From positions 1 through 64,000 of the forward strand of contig NZ_NPDU01000002.1 of assembly GCF_002811985.1 (NCBI RefSeq): a stretch of DNA of 64,000 nucleotides. The letters are read 5' to 3'. Source of the DNA: Leptospira adleri (GTDB lineage: Bacteria > Spirochaetota > Leptospiria > Leptospirales > Leptospiraceae). Of the stretch, positions 7,966 to 19,000 are shown one piece after another (within the stretch, counting starts at the first letter, position 1; each line of letters opens with the position of its first letter). The notes beneath the pieces were generated by a model that was given only the letters and a program-made list of their open reading frames with translations, was not told where the DNA came from and ran no database searches. The position numbers were made by a program, and so were the translations under genes.

Positions 7966-9969
7966 ATGTCCTGGAAGGAAGAATTAAACTCAGCTCAACT
8001 AGAAGCTGTCCTCACCCAGGACGGACCGGTGCTCGTCCTAGCCGGAGCCGGGACCGGTAAAACCAAAACCATCGTCAGCAGACTCGCTCAGCTCGTATCC
8101 TCGGGAATTCCCGCTTCCTCCATTCTTCTTCTTACCTTTACGAGAAAGGCTGCGAGAGAAATGATTCTCAGGGCTTCTTCCTTGGGAGACGCACGCTGCG
8201 GCGAAGTTCAGGGCGGAACCTTTCATTCCTTTTGCAGTTCCGTCCTCAGAAGATTTGCACCCGTTCTCGATCTTTCCTCGGATTTTACGATTTTAGACGA
8301 AGCGGATACTTTGGACGTATTTCAGTTTCTAAGAGGTGAAAGAGATTTTGGAAAAACCAAAACCCGCTTTCCTTCCAACGAAACTCTGGTCGGCATTCAC
8401 AGTGAAATCCAAAATACGGGAAGAATTCTATCGGATATATTAGAAAAAGATTATCCTTCCTTTCTGCAAAGATCAAAGGACATCGTTCAGATTTTCGAGG
8501 ATTATAAGGTTTATAAAAAAGAAAGATCATTATTGGACTACGACGATCTTCTTTTTTTTACGAGAGATTTATTAGCAAATCATTCCGGAGTTCGCTCCGC
8601 CCTTTCCGAACGATATCGTTTTGTCATGGTCGATGAATTTCAGGACACGAATAAAATCCAGGCGCATATCGCCTGCCTTCTCGCCGCGGAACATAGAAAT
8701 CTTATGGTCGTCGGGGACGACGCTCAGTGCATTTACACCTTTCGCGGCGCCACTGTTCGGGGAATATTAGATTTTCCTAAAATATTCGACAATACGAAAA
8801 CCATCTTTTTGGAGAAGAATTATCGAAGCACACCGGCGATTCTCAATCTTGCAAACGCGGTTCTTGAGAATTTTACCGAAAAATACGAAAAATTTTTATT
8901 CACAGACAATGAAAACGGGCCTCTACCCGCAATTCTTCAATTTACGGACGAACTCGAGGAAGCCGAGGGGATCGCGGAGATTCTTCTTCAAAAAAAAGAG
9001 GAAGGAATCCCTTTCAATCGGATGAGCGTCTTGTTTCGGGCCGGCTGGAATTCGAATCAATTGGAACTCGTATTAGCAAAACGCAATATTCCTTTTGTCA
9101 AGTTCGGCGGAAGAAAGTTTATCGAAACGGCGCATATCAAGGACTTACTTTCCTTTTTAAAACTTTTGATCAATCCCCTCGATTCGGTCTCTTGGATCCG
9201 GGTTTTAAAACTCGTACCCGGAATCGGAAACGCGAAGTCGAACGAAATTTTGGAAAAGGTACGAAAGTCTTCCGGAAAGATGGACGCACTCCGAGACGAA
9301 ACAAACCCGAATCTGCAAAAATATCTATCTCCGCTTTTTCACCTCTATCAAAAACATTCCGAATCCAAAGCCGAAGTGAAAACTATTGCTTCCGATTTTA
9401 TAGATTATTACAGGGTTCTTCTCGAAAAAAATTACGACGACTCCAAACGGAGATCGGAAGATTTGGATTCCTTCCTCGGGTTCTCGCTGAAATATATTTC
9501 CTTGTCCGATTTTCTTTCGGATCTTACGATGGATCACTCTTCGTTGAGTTTGGAAAAAATAAATCCGGATAACTCGGAAACCGATCTTCTCAATCTTTCC
9601 ACGGTCCATTCCGCAAAAGGTCTGGAGTTCGATCTGGTTTTTGTTTTGAACGCGACCGAGGGTTCCTTTCCTTCCAATAGAAATACGGATACTGAGGAAG
9701 AGAGAAGACTTTTTTACGTGGCGATCACTCGCGCGAGAAAGGAACTCTATCTCACAAGACCTTCCTTGGCTCAATCCAGATCCGGTCCGTATTACACAAA
9801 GTTGTCCCGTTTTTTGAGCGAGATCTCTTCTCCGGAAAAAGTCTACGAGCTCAAAATTCTTTCCGGCAAATCCGTTTCAAAGTCGGAACTCGGCTCCGCG
9901 TCCGTCTCCGCTTCAAATAAAAATGTTTCCGAATCTTTTTCACGGATCCAGGATTACTTCGGAAGTTGA
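7966..9969 (+). CDS. UvrD/PcrA-type superfamily 1 DNA helicase
   Basis: A 667-residue ATP-dependent 3'-5' helicase for repair and replication-fork maintenance. The SF1A motifs are present in order: Walker A GAGTGKT (residues 27-33), Ia LTFTRKAAREM, GTFHSFC, Walker B VDEFQDTN, III GDDAQCIYTFRGA, IV NYRST, V TVHSAKGLEFD and VI FYVAITRAR. It is shorter than E. coli UvrD (720) or Bacillus PcrA (about 740), mainly at the C-terminus. Sequence alone does not separate UvrD, PcrA and Rep, so I give no symbol. It lies between slyD and a metalloprotease gene, with short gaps on both sides. Confidence 0.9.
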   Translation: MSWKEELNSAQLEAVLTQDGPVLVLAGAGTGKTKTIVSRLAQLVSSGIPASSILLLTFTRKAAREMILRASSLGDARCGEVQGGTFHSFCSSVLRRFAPVLDLSSDFTILDEADTLDVFQFLRGERDFGKTKTRFPSNETLVGIHSEIQNTGRILSDILEKDYPSFLQRSKDIVQIFEDYKVYKKERSLLDYDDLLFFTRDLLANHSGVRSALSERYRFVMVDEFQDTNKIQAHIACLLAAEHRNLMVVGDDAQCIYTFRGATVRGILDFPKIFDNTKTIFLEKNYRSTPAILNLANAVLENFTEKYEKFLFTDNENGPLPAILQFTDELEEAEGIAEILLQKKEEGIPFNRMSVLFRAGWNSNQLELVLAKRNIPFVKFGGRKFIETAHIKDLLSFLKLLINPLDSVSWIRVLKLVPGIGNAKSNEILEKVRKSSGKMDALRDETNPNLQKYLSPLFHLYQKHSESKAEVKTIASDFIDYYRVLLEKNYDDSKRRSEDLDSFLGFSLKYISLSDFLSDLTMDHSSLSLEKINPDNSETDLLNLSTVHSAKGLEFDLVFVLNATEGSFPSNRNTDTEEERRLFYVAITRARKELYLTRPSLAQSRSGPYYTKLSRFLSEISSPEKVYELKILSGKSVSKSELGSASVSASNKNVSESFSRIQDYFGS

Positions 9970-9978
9970 TCGTTACTT

Positions 9979-10713
9979 TTGGCTTTTGAAAAATTGAAAT
10001 CAAATCCTGCCTCCGATAAGATTCAAACCCTGCTCGAACAAAAAGTATTCGAATTTTCGAATATTCCTAAAGGTAAGATTCTACTCGGAAAAAAGATCCG
10101 CTATAAATTCTATCCTTATGCAAACTTGGGAAGCGCGATTCGGATCACTCCGGGAGTTTTAGAATTTAAGATTCATTCTTCCTATTCCGAATCCGCTTTT
10201 TTGGAAACCGTCGTAGAATTGCTTCTCCATAAACTCCTAAAACTTCCGATTCCAAATTCGATCGAAGAGAAAATTCAGACTTTTTACAAACTTCATTCCG
10301 AAGAGAAATCGAAAAACAAAAGGCGAAAGAAGAGAATCGAGTCCTCCGATTCCAAAAACGCAATTCTCAAAGAGATGCTCCACAGAATCAATCAGACGTA
10401 TCTCGGAATCGACCTTTCGGGTATCGATATTTTTTGGGGGAAAGGAAGTTCAAAAACGAGACTGGGACATTTTGATCCTTCTCACCGAATGATCGTAATC
10501 AATCCGATCCTGGGTCGACAGGTCGTCCCTGCCTTTGTTTTGGAATATATCGTTTTTCACGAACTTTTACACGTTTATATTCCTGCGACGAGAAAGAATG
10601 GGAAAAATATAATTCACGGAAAAGAATTTCGCTCGCTCGAAAGAAAATATCCGGACTACCTGAGGGCCAATCAGTGGTTAAAATCGAAATACCACCAATC
10701 CATAAATCTCTAA
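9979..10713 (+). CDS. YgjP/SprT-like zinc metallopeptidase domain protein
   Basis: A 244-residue protein. The C-terminal half carries the zinc-peptidase signature FHELLH (HExxH), followed about 18 residues later by the HGKEF segment giving the third ligand and a final WL motif, as in the YgjP/DUF45 and SprT families. The region before the motif (GHFDPSHRMIVINPIL) also matches that fold. The N-terminal half has no recognised domain and contains a basic KNKRRKKR stretch at about residues 114-121. No signal peptide, so probably cytoplasmic; nucleic-acid association is possible but inferred. The start is TTG at 9979, nine bases after the helicase stop, with a weak ribosome site, so the N-terminus is uncertain. 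Confidence 0.75.
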   Translation: MAFEKLKSNPASDKIQTLLEQKVFEFSNIPKGKILLGKKIRYKFYPYANLGSAIRITPGVLEFKIHSSYSESAFLETVVELLLHKLLKLPIPNSIEEKIQTFYKLHSEEKSKNKRRKKRIESSDSKNAILKEMLHRINQTYLGIDLSGIDIFWGKGSSKTRLGHFDPSHRMIVINPILGRQVVPAFVLEYIVFHELLHVYIPATRKNGKNIIHGKEFRSLERKYPDYLRANQWLKSKYHQSINL

Positions 10714-10730
10714 TTTTCGAAAATTGAATG

Positions 10731-10758
10731 TTTACAGACTTGGAATCCGTTGTAAAAT
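10731..10758 (+). promoter_or_regulatory. Candidate sigma-70 promoter
   Basis: TTTACA (10731-10736) and TAAAAT (10753-10758, preceded by TG) are separated by 16 bases. Initiation near 10765 would give a leader of about 27 bases ending in the AGGAG site of the small gene at 10792. Confidence 0.45.
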
Positions 10759-10791
10759 TTGATTCTTACCTTACGATCGAAGGAGAACCGA

Positions 10792-10989
10792 ATGCATCCG
10801 AAAGTATTTGAGACGCTTTATGTCCGGAAAAATTACATCGACGAAGAACTTCGAAATCATTTGAAGGAGATGCAAGGTTTGAATTATAGAACCTTAAACG
10901 AATACGATCGAGGCGTGTATGACGGATACGTACAGGCGATCACTGAAATTCTTAAGAAAATAGAAAAGAAATTTTTACAGGCGGGTTGA
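10792..10989 (+). CDS. Small hypothetical protein, 65 aa
   Basis: A 65-residue charged, helical protein without signal peptide or membrane helix (…EELRNHLKEMQGLNYRTLNEYDRGVYDG…). I do not recognise it. ATG at 10792 has a good AGGAG six bases upstream. The stop codon is one base before the TTG start of the ketopantoate-reductase-like gene, so the two are probably co-translated. A candidate promoter lies just upstream. Confidence 0.7.
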   Translation: MHPKVFETLYVRKNYIDEELRNHLKEMQGLNYRTLNEYDRGVYDGYVQAITEILKKIEKKFLQAG

Positions 10990-10990
10990 T

Positions 10991-11899
10991 TTGTTTCGAA
11001 TTTTAGTTTTAGGTTCCGGCGCGATCGCCGGACTTTACGCGGGCAAGCTCAAACAAGCCGGTTGTAGCGTCGACTTTTGGGTTAGAAAAAACGCGTTCGA
11101 ACTCGAAGAAAAAGGTTTTCGAATCCTAAGTCATTGGGGCGATTTCGAGTATCAGCCGAACCTTGTCTTTGAAGAGGTCCCCAAAAATTTAGAAGAATAC
11201 GATCTGATTCTAAATTGTTTGAAGTGTTTGCCGGACGTCCGTTTGGAAACCATACTCGGTCTTCAAATCCCCGAGCAGATTCCTATTTTACTTTTGCAGA
11301 ACGGGATCGGAATCGAAGAACCGATCACCGCGCTCTACCCTTCGAACGAAGTTTTGAGTGGACTCGCTTTTGTCTGTGCAAATCGTTTGGAAAACGGTCA
11401 TATTCACCATTTAGATTATGGAGAACTTACCCTGGGCTCTTGGAACCGTATCTCATCTTCGGTTCTTGAAAAACTTGTTTCTTTTTTTGAAAACGCAGGC
11501 GTTCCAACACAGAGCACCGATACGATCCGCCAGGCAAGGTGGAAAAAGCTCATGTGGAACGCTCCTTTCAATCCGATCAGCGTTCTTTCCGGAGGCAGGA
11601 ACACTTCTCAAATTCTTGCAGAATCGTCGAGCCGTTCCCTTGTGATCGATATTATGAAAGAGGTTCAGAAACTTTCCGAGTTGGACGGGGCCGCCGTTCC
11701 GGCGGAACAAATCGAAATTTTTATCGAAATGACGGAATCCATGAAACCGTATAAGACAAGTATGCTTTTGGACTTTGAAAGCGGAAGGCCGATGGAAATC
11801 GAGGCTATTCTCGGAAACGCTTTGAAAATCGGAGAGAAACATCGTTTCAAAACTCCGCATATCGAAACACTTTACGCGCTTCTAAAACTCAAAAGCCAT

Positions 11900-11908
<9 letters not shown>
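10991..11908 (+). CDS. 2-dehydropantoate 2-reductase (PanE/ApbA family)
   Basis: A 305-residue NADPH-dependent oxidoreductase. The N-terminus has the nucleotide motif GSGAIAGLYAGKL. The family landmarks follow: LLLQNGIG (about residue 100), ARWKKLMWNAPFNPISVL with the catalytic lysine (about residue 180), and a C-terminal SMLLDFESGRPMEIEAILG helix bundle that shapes the substrate site. The reference reaction is ketopantoate to pantoate in coenzyme A synthesis, but this family also holds other 2-oxoacid reductases, so the symbol is withheld. TTG start, one base after the preceding gene. Its 3' end overlaps the VWA gene on the other strand by nine bases. Confidence 0.85.
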
Positions 11909-13096
<1,188 letters not shown>

Positions 13097-13098
13097 TC

Positions 13099-13896
<798 letters not shown>

Positions 13897-13957
13897 AAAA
13901 AGTCTTGGATTGATTCTAACCCGAAGCCGCTTCTCTGCAAGAGAAAAACCCTCTTTT

Positions 13958-16039
13958 CTATCTGACTTCGAATACCACGCTATCCACGATTTTTCCGTTG
14001 CGATCCCGAAGAGAAAGGATGTGAAATCCTTTTTCGGGTTTCCAGAATGTTTCCCTCTCGTGCGATTCCTTTAGATTCTTACCGTCGAGAATCCACTGAT
14101 ATCCGTTTTCAAAAACGGATGCGCTAAACCGAAGTTTTTGTCTACCGTCCGGAATATCTGGATCCAACGCGAATATCGTATCGTTTCCGGGAATTAGAAT
14201 TTTAGGAATCGGAGAAGAATCGGAAACAGTCCTGGCCGGAGTCTGACGTTGCGCTTCCATAGGAACGTTCCAGTTTTCGGATTCTCTTTCCTGCAAAAGA
14301 TTCATGACCGCATTCCAAATCGGCGCCGCGCCCGTAACTCCGCTTACGTCACGCATCGGACTTCCGTCCATGTTCCCGACCCAAACTCCCACGGTGAATT
14401 TTTTGGAATAACCTACGCACCAGTTGTCTCTCATATCTTGAGATGTTCCCGTCTTTACCGCAGTGAAAAAGCGTGTGCTCAGATGGTTGTTCAATCCGAA
14501 AGAAAGGGAACGATATTCACGATTGGAAAGAATTTCGCCTAACGTATTGGATGAATCAACGCTATAAACTCGGGTCCAATGATTTCCTTCCACGGAAAAC
14601 TCCTGCAGTGTTTGTCTCGCTACGGACGGAACCAAACTCGACTGCGAATACATTCCTCCGTTTGCAAGAGTTCGATAAGCGTTGGTCAATTCCAAAAGGG
14701 TCACGTCGGCCGTGCCGAGCGCGAGAGAAGCTCCGTAAAAATCCGATCGTTCCAGGTTTTGAATTCCGAGTTCGTGCAATCTTTGTACGAACGTAGGAAC
14801 TCCCACAAGATCCAAAACGTGGATCGCCGGAATATTCAGAGAAGAAGCCAGAGCAAACTTCGCTTCCACTTTACCGTGATATGCGTCGCTGTAATTGGAA
14901 GGTCGATAAATTCCCGAAACGGCGTTCCATTCAAAGGGACTGTCCTCCAAAATCGAATCCGGCTTTAAAACGGAACGATCGAACGCAAGTGCGTACAAAA
15001 ACGGCTTGAGGGTGGAGCCCGCCTGTCTTCTGGATTGAACCGCATCCACGTAAAAGGATTTGCTTTCCGGAAGATTTCCGACGTACGCTAAAATGGCTCC
15101 GGACGCGTTGTCCAAAACCACCACGCCGGTTTCGGAAACGTTTTGATTTTTGAGACCGTCCAAAATATTCTTTGCGAGTTCGGCGACCTTCCATTGAAGA
15201 TCGAAGTCGATTGTCGTTTTTTGCTTTCCGTCGTTTTCTAAATATCCCGAATTTTCGCGGAAGAATTTTTGCGCAGCGTGATACGCGATGCCGCCGGTCG
15301 ATGGGAGTCCGGTCGGTTTTGATACCGCAATCCTCGCCGACTTTTCAAAAAAAGAACAAAGATCTTCCTTTCTGATTTTTTTGGCAAGAATACAACTTCG
15401 CCTCGTCAAAACTTCCGCGCTCGCGCCGGGAAACGGAAGCATCGATACGAGAAGAATCGATTCGGTGTCGCTTAACGCGGAAGGTTCTTTGTGAAATATT
15501 CCGCGGCTCGCGGAGCGAAGTCCTCTGAGTTCTCCTCGAAACTGAGCGAGATTCAGATACGCGGTAAGAATTTCGTTCTTCTTCCAAGTTTCCTCCATCT
15601 CTCTCGCAAATCGAATCTGATTCCATTTATCCCAGAGGCTCCTTCTTCCCGGTTTTGTTTTCAGAAAAATTCCGGCGAGCTGCATGGAAAGCGTACTCGC
15701 GCCCCGTTTGGAATTTCCGAGGACACGATCCCGAACCGCGCCGAGAACCGCGATCGAGTCAAAACCCGTATGTTCAAAAAAACGTTTGTCTTCCTGGATT
15801 AGAAGGGATAAAAAAAGGGTTTCGGGAATTTCGCCTTCCTCCACCCAGGCAAGTTTTCTCTCCTTTGTATCGAAACGGATCGTCTGCAAAAATCTCCCGT
15901 GAACGTCCAGGAGCGTGCCGTCCGAGGATCGATAAGAATTCCGGATCGCCGCGTAAGTCGGAATCTCGTCCGCAATCAGTACATTCGAATAAAAGAATAT
16001 ACTGATAAACAAAAAAATCAGTATATTCTTTAGGAACAT
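13958..16039 (-). CDS. pbpC: Penicillin-binding protein 1C (bifunctional)
   Basis: A 693-residue inner-membrane peptidoglycan synthase. Residues 7-25 form an N-terminal signal anchor. The GT51 glycosyltransferase domain shows EDKRFFEHTGFD and RGASTLSMQLA. The transpeptidase domain has the SxxK serine in AGSTLKPF, SLN (in SSLNIPA) and KTGTS. The last 80 residues match the small PBP1C C-terminal domain (FALDPDIPDGRQ…). It starts six bases after the alpha-2-macroglobulin gene, the same pairing as E. coli yfhM-pbpC. The pairing is thought to couple repair of peptidoglycan breaches to trapping of invading proteases. Confidence 0.93.
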   Translation of the reverse strand: MFLKNILIFLFISIFFYSNVLIADEIPTYAAIRNSYRSSDGTLLDVHGRFLQTIRFDTKERKLAWVEEGEIPETLFLSLLIQEDKRFFEHTGFDSIAVLGAVRDRVLGNSKRGASTLSMQLAGIFLKTKPGRRSLWDKWNQIRFAREMEETWKKNEILTAYLNLAQFRGELRGLRSASRGIFHKEPSALSDTESILLVSMLPFPGASAEVLTRRSCILAKKIRKEDLCSFFEKSARIAVSKPTGLPSTGGIAYHAAQKFFRENSGYLENDGKQKTTIDFDLQWKVAELAKNILDGLKNQNVSETGVVVLDNASGAILAYVGNLPESKSFYVDAVQSRRQAGSTLKPFLYALAFDRSVLKPDSILEDSPFEWNAVSGIYRPSNYSDAYHGKVEAKFALASSLNIPAIHVLDLVGVPTFVQRLHELGIQNLERSDFYGASLALGTADVTLLELTNAYRTLANGGMYSQSSLVPSVARQTLQEFSVEGNHWTRVYSVDSSNTLGEILSNREYRSLSFGLNNHLSTRFFTAVKTGTSQDMRDNWCVGYSKKFTVGVWVGNMDGSPMRDVSGVTGAAPIWNAVMNLLQERESENWNVPMEAQRQTPARTVSDSSPIPKILIPGNDTIFALDPDIPDGRQKLRFSASVFENGYQWILDGKNLKESHERETFWKPEKGFHILSLRDRNGKIVDSVVFEVR

Positions 16040-16045
16040 TCTTCG

Positions 16046-19000
16046 TTAGTCCTTGTTCACCGTCTGAACCGCGTTCGGAACCTCGGCGAACTGGTCCGGA
16101 AGATACATCGCTTCGGCCCGAGTCGAGGGAAGGACAAATTTTCCGGAATGATTGATCCGATATACGTATTCGAGAGTCACGCTTCCCGCCGGAAGGTATT
16201 CGAAATACGCAGTATAACCTTCCCACTTTCTTTCCACAAATGTAGGAGAAGACCACCAATCCCCGTCGGTCGCGAGTTCGCTTCCCGATTTGGAATCATT
16301 TCCCAAACCCGAACCCAAAATACTCGCACCCGAAGGAATCGGATCCTTGATGGCAACCCAAGAAAGAGTCGCTTCCGTATGAATCTTCAAACGAACCCTT
16401 ACTAGATCCCCCTCCTTGAACGAGGACTTTTTACTCCCGGACTCGTCCAAAATTTCCTTATCCAATCTCATTCCGCTTTCCAATTTTTCCTTGAGAGGTA
16501 GCGCAGCCTTCGTATGAATCACTGCATAAGGTTTTCCGTTTCCGTTCTGTACCAACTCAAGATTCTGAGTCGTCTTCGGCATAGGAAGAGAAAGTGTGGA
16601 AGGCTCCTTTTTATTCTTCCATTCCAGTGTGTTGGATTGATTCTCCAGGGTGACGGTCGTAGTTCCGTCCACGGAATCCCTTTCAAACTGTTTGGAAAAA
16701 TTTTGGAAGGCGAGAATTCCCAACGCGTTCGCGGTCGTAATATCCCAGCTTCCTTTCTTTTGCCTCGCAATCGCTCCTCGAATCATACGAGGAAGATCCT
16801 CCTTCCACGACGGATCTTTGACTACCGAAAGGATGGTTCTCATCACCGTGGAGTCGTTCGAAGAAAGAAGCCACCAAAGACCGGATTCATCCGCGAAGTT
16901 ATAAGAGGTTCCTTGGATTCGGAATCTGGATTTCAAAAGAACGTCGATCGCCGGGATTTGATTCTTAAACGCATTCGATCTAGAATAGATGTTTCTCAAG
17001 CTGATCAAAATATCGGTGGGAAGAATTTTCGGATCGGTCTGAACTGCGCGGATGCTTTCGTCGCCAAGAGCGCTAAAACGGGAAATCGCATCGAGCACTA
17101 TGATTTTTTTTAGTCTCGTATCCGTGTTGGAAATGTAGCTGCTTCTGAAAATCAAATCCTTGCTGTAGCGGTTGAGAGCCTCGATCAGAGTTTCTCTGGT
17201 CGCATCCGGAATTTTATATCCGGATTCAGAAGAAAGAATCAAAAGATACGCGGTCAATATTTCGCTTCCGTACCAGGAAGAGGGAAAAAATTTCACGAGC
17301 CCGTCTCCGTCCATATAAGAACCGAGCTGGTCCATGATCTGATCCCAATCCTTCTGAGAACCTGCCGCCACGGACTTGGAAAGTTTTTGTTCGAGACAGG
17401 AATAAGGATAACGACTCATCGTTTCCTTTGCGGCAAGAATCGCTCCTCCGGTAAGAGAAGCCTTCAAGCTGATTTCCAATTCTCCGCTTCCCGCAATCGC
17501 TTCCTGATTTTCCTGGATGGGAACGTTTAATCTTGCGTCTTCCAGTTGTGCAAAAGTGGATTGTAAAACTCTTACGGGAACGGACTCTCCGACCCTTTGT
17601 CGAAAACGAACCGTATCGGTAAAACTTCCACCGTTTTCTTTCGTAAGAAACTCATAGACGATTTCAGTTTTCTTTGCGGGAATTTCAAGATCCCAAGGAA
17701 CCACGATCGATTCTCCGGCCGAAATTTTTACGTTCTTTGTTTCGAGTCCGAGATCCGGAGAAGTTTTAGGCGAAATAGACAGATCCATCGTGCGGTCGGT
17801 CGTATTCTTGATCGTAAGTCCGCTTTGAACGCGGTCCTTTTCTCTCGCAAACGGCGCGATCGAAGGATATACGAGAAGATCTCTCGTAGTCTGAATCTGA
17901 GTAGACGCGGAACCGAACTTATCCTTTCCGGAATGAACGATCGCTACGATCTTAAAGGAAGTCAAAGAATCGTTGAGCGGAACCTCGACTTCGAGTTTAC
18001 CGTTTTCGTCTGTCTTCAGATCCGCTTTCCAAAAAAGAAGAGTATCGAAAAGTTCCCTCGTAGTGGCCCCGCCTCCTCCTCCGCCCGGCGGAAGACTTTT
18101 TAAACCGAAATGCCTTCTTCCGATCACTTGCAGTTGAGCCGTGGAAGTTTCCACCGAGTTTCCTCTTTCTCTCATCATCGCGCGCAAAAGATCCCAAGTA
18201 TCGTTGGCCTTGAGTTCCAATAATCCTTGATCAACGGCGGCTAACGTGATTCTTGAATCTTTTTTTACCTGAGAGGAAGGATGTTCGATCTGAATTTTGA
18301 CTTTTGCTTTTTGTCTGGTCCCGTAAACCGTCTTATCCGTTTCCACACGAACCGGAACCTCGAATGGTTTCCAACCGACTCGAATCTGAGCGAGTCCCAA
18401 ACGAAAGGATGGTCTCGCCAAATCGACAAGCGCGGTTTCCTTCGGATTGTCGACCCTTCCTCGAATCGCAAGAACGGAAACGAAAACGTTCGGAGCGTAG
18501 GAATTCTCCACCGGAATTTCGAGAACCGGTTCCTTACCGCTTAGGATTTTTGTAAACGAAGTAAGAATCCCTTCTCTTTCCACCGTAACGAGAGCGGTCG
18601 CTTCTCGAAACGGCATCCGCACTTGAAAGCGCGCCTTTTCGCCGGCTTGGTATTCTTTCTTTTCCGGAAGAAGATCCATACGGTCGTGATCGCTCGCTGC
18701 AAACCAAAGATCTTCCTTACCCGTGATCCAAACCGAAGAATTCGCCTTTACTTCTTCACCGGAAAGAGAAGCCTCGAAAAAAATCTCTCCGGTTTCTTTG
18801 ACGGAACCGTTACAAAACAGAAGTCCCTTTGAATTCGTTTTTCCGGAACAAAACTCGCCGATTTCCTTGATCTCGTATTTGTGATCGTAACTGTAAAATC
18901 CACCCACGAGTCTTTTGCGATTAGAATAGTATTTTTTAGTAAAAGTTTTTACGGTTACCTTCTTTCCTTCCACGGGATTTCCCTTCAGATCGAGAACCGC

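Noticed and set aside
13930..13950. TTCTCT-GCA-AGAGAA palindrome after pbpC as a terminator
   Set aside because: The stem is only six pairs with a three-base loop and no T run on either strand.
16514..17113. Open frame of 199 residues on the + strand
   Set aside because: Antisense to the macroglobulin gene, with no ribosome site and no recognisable domain.
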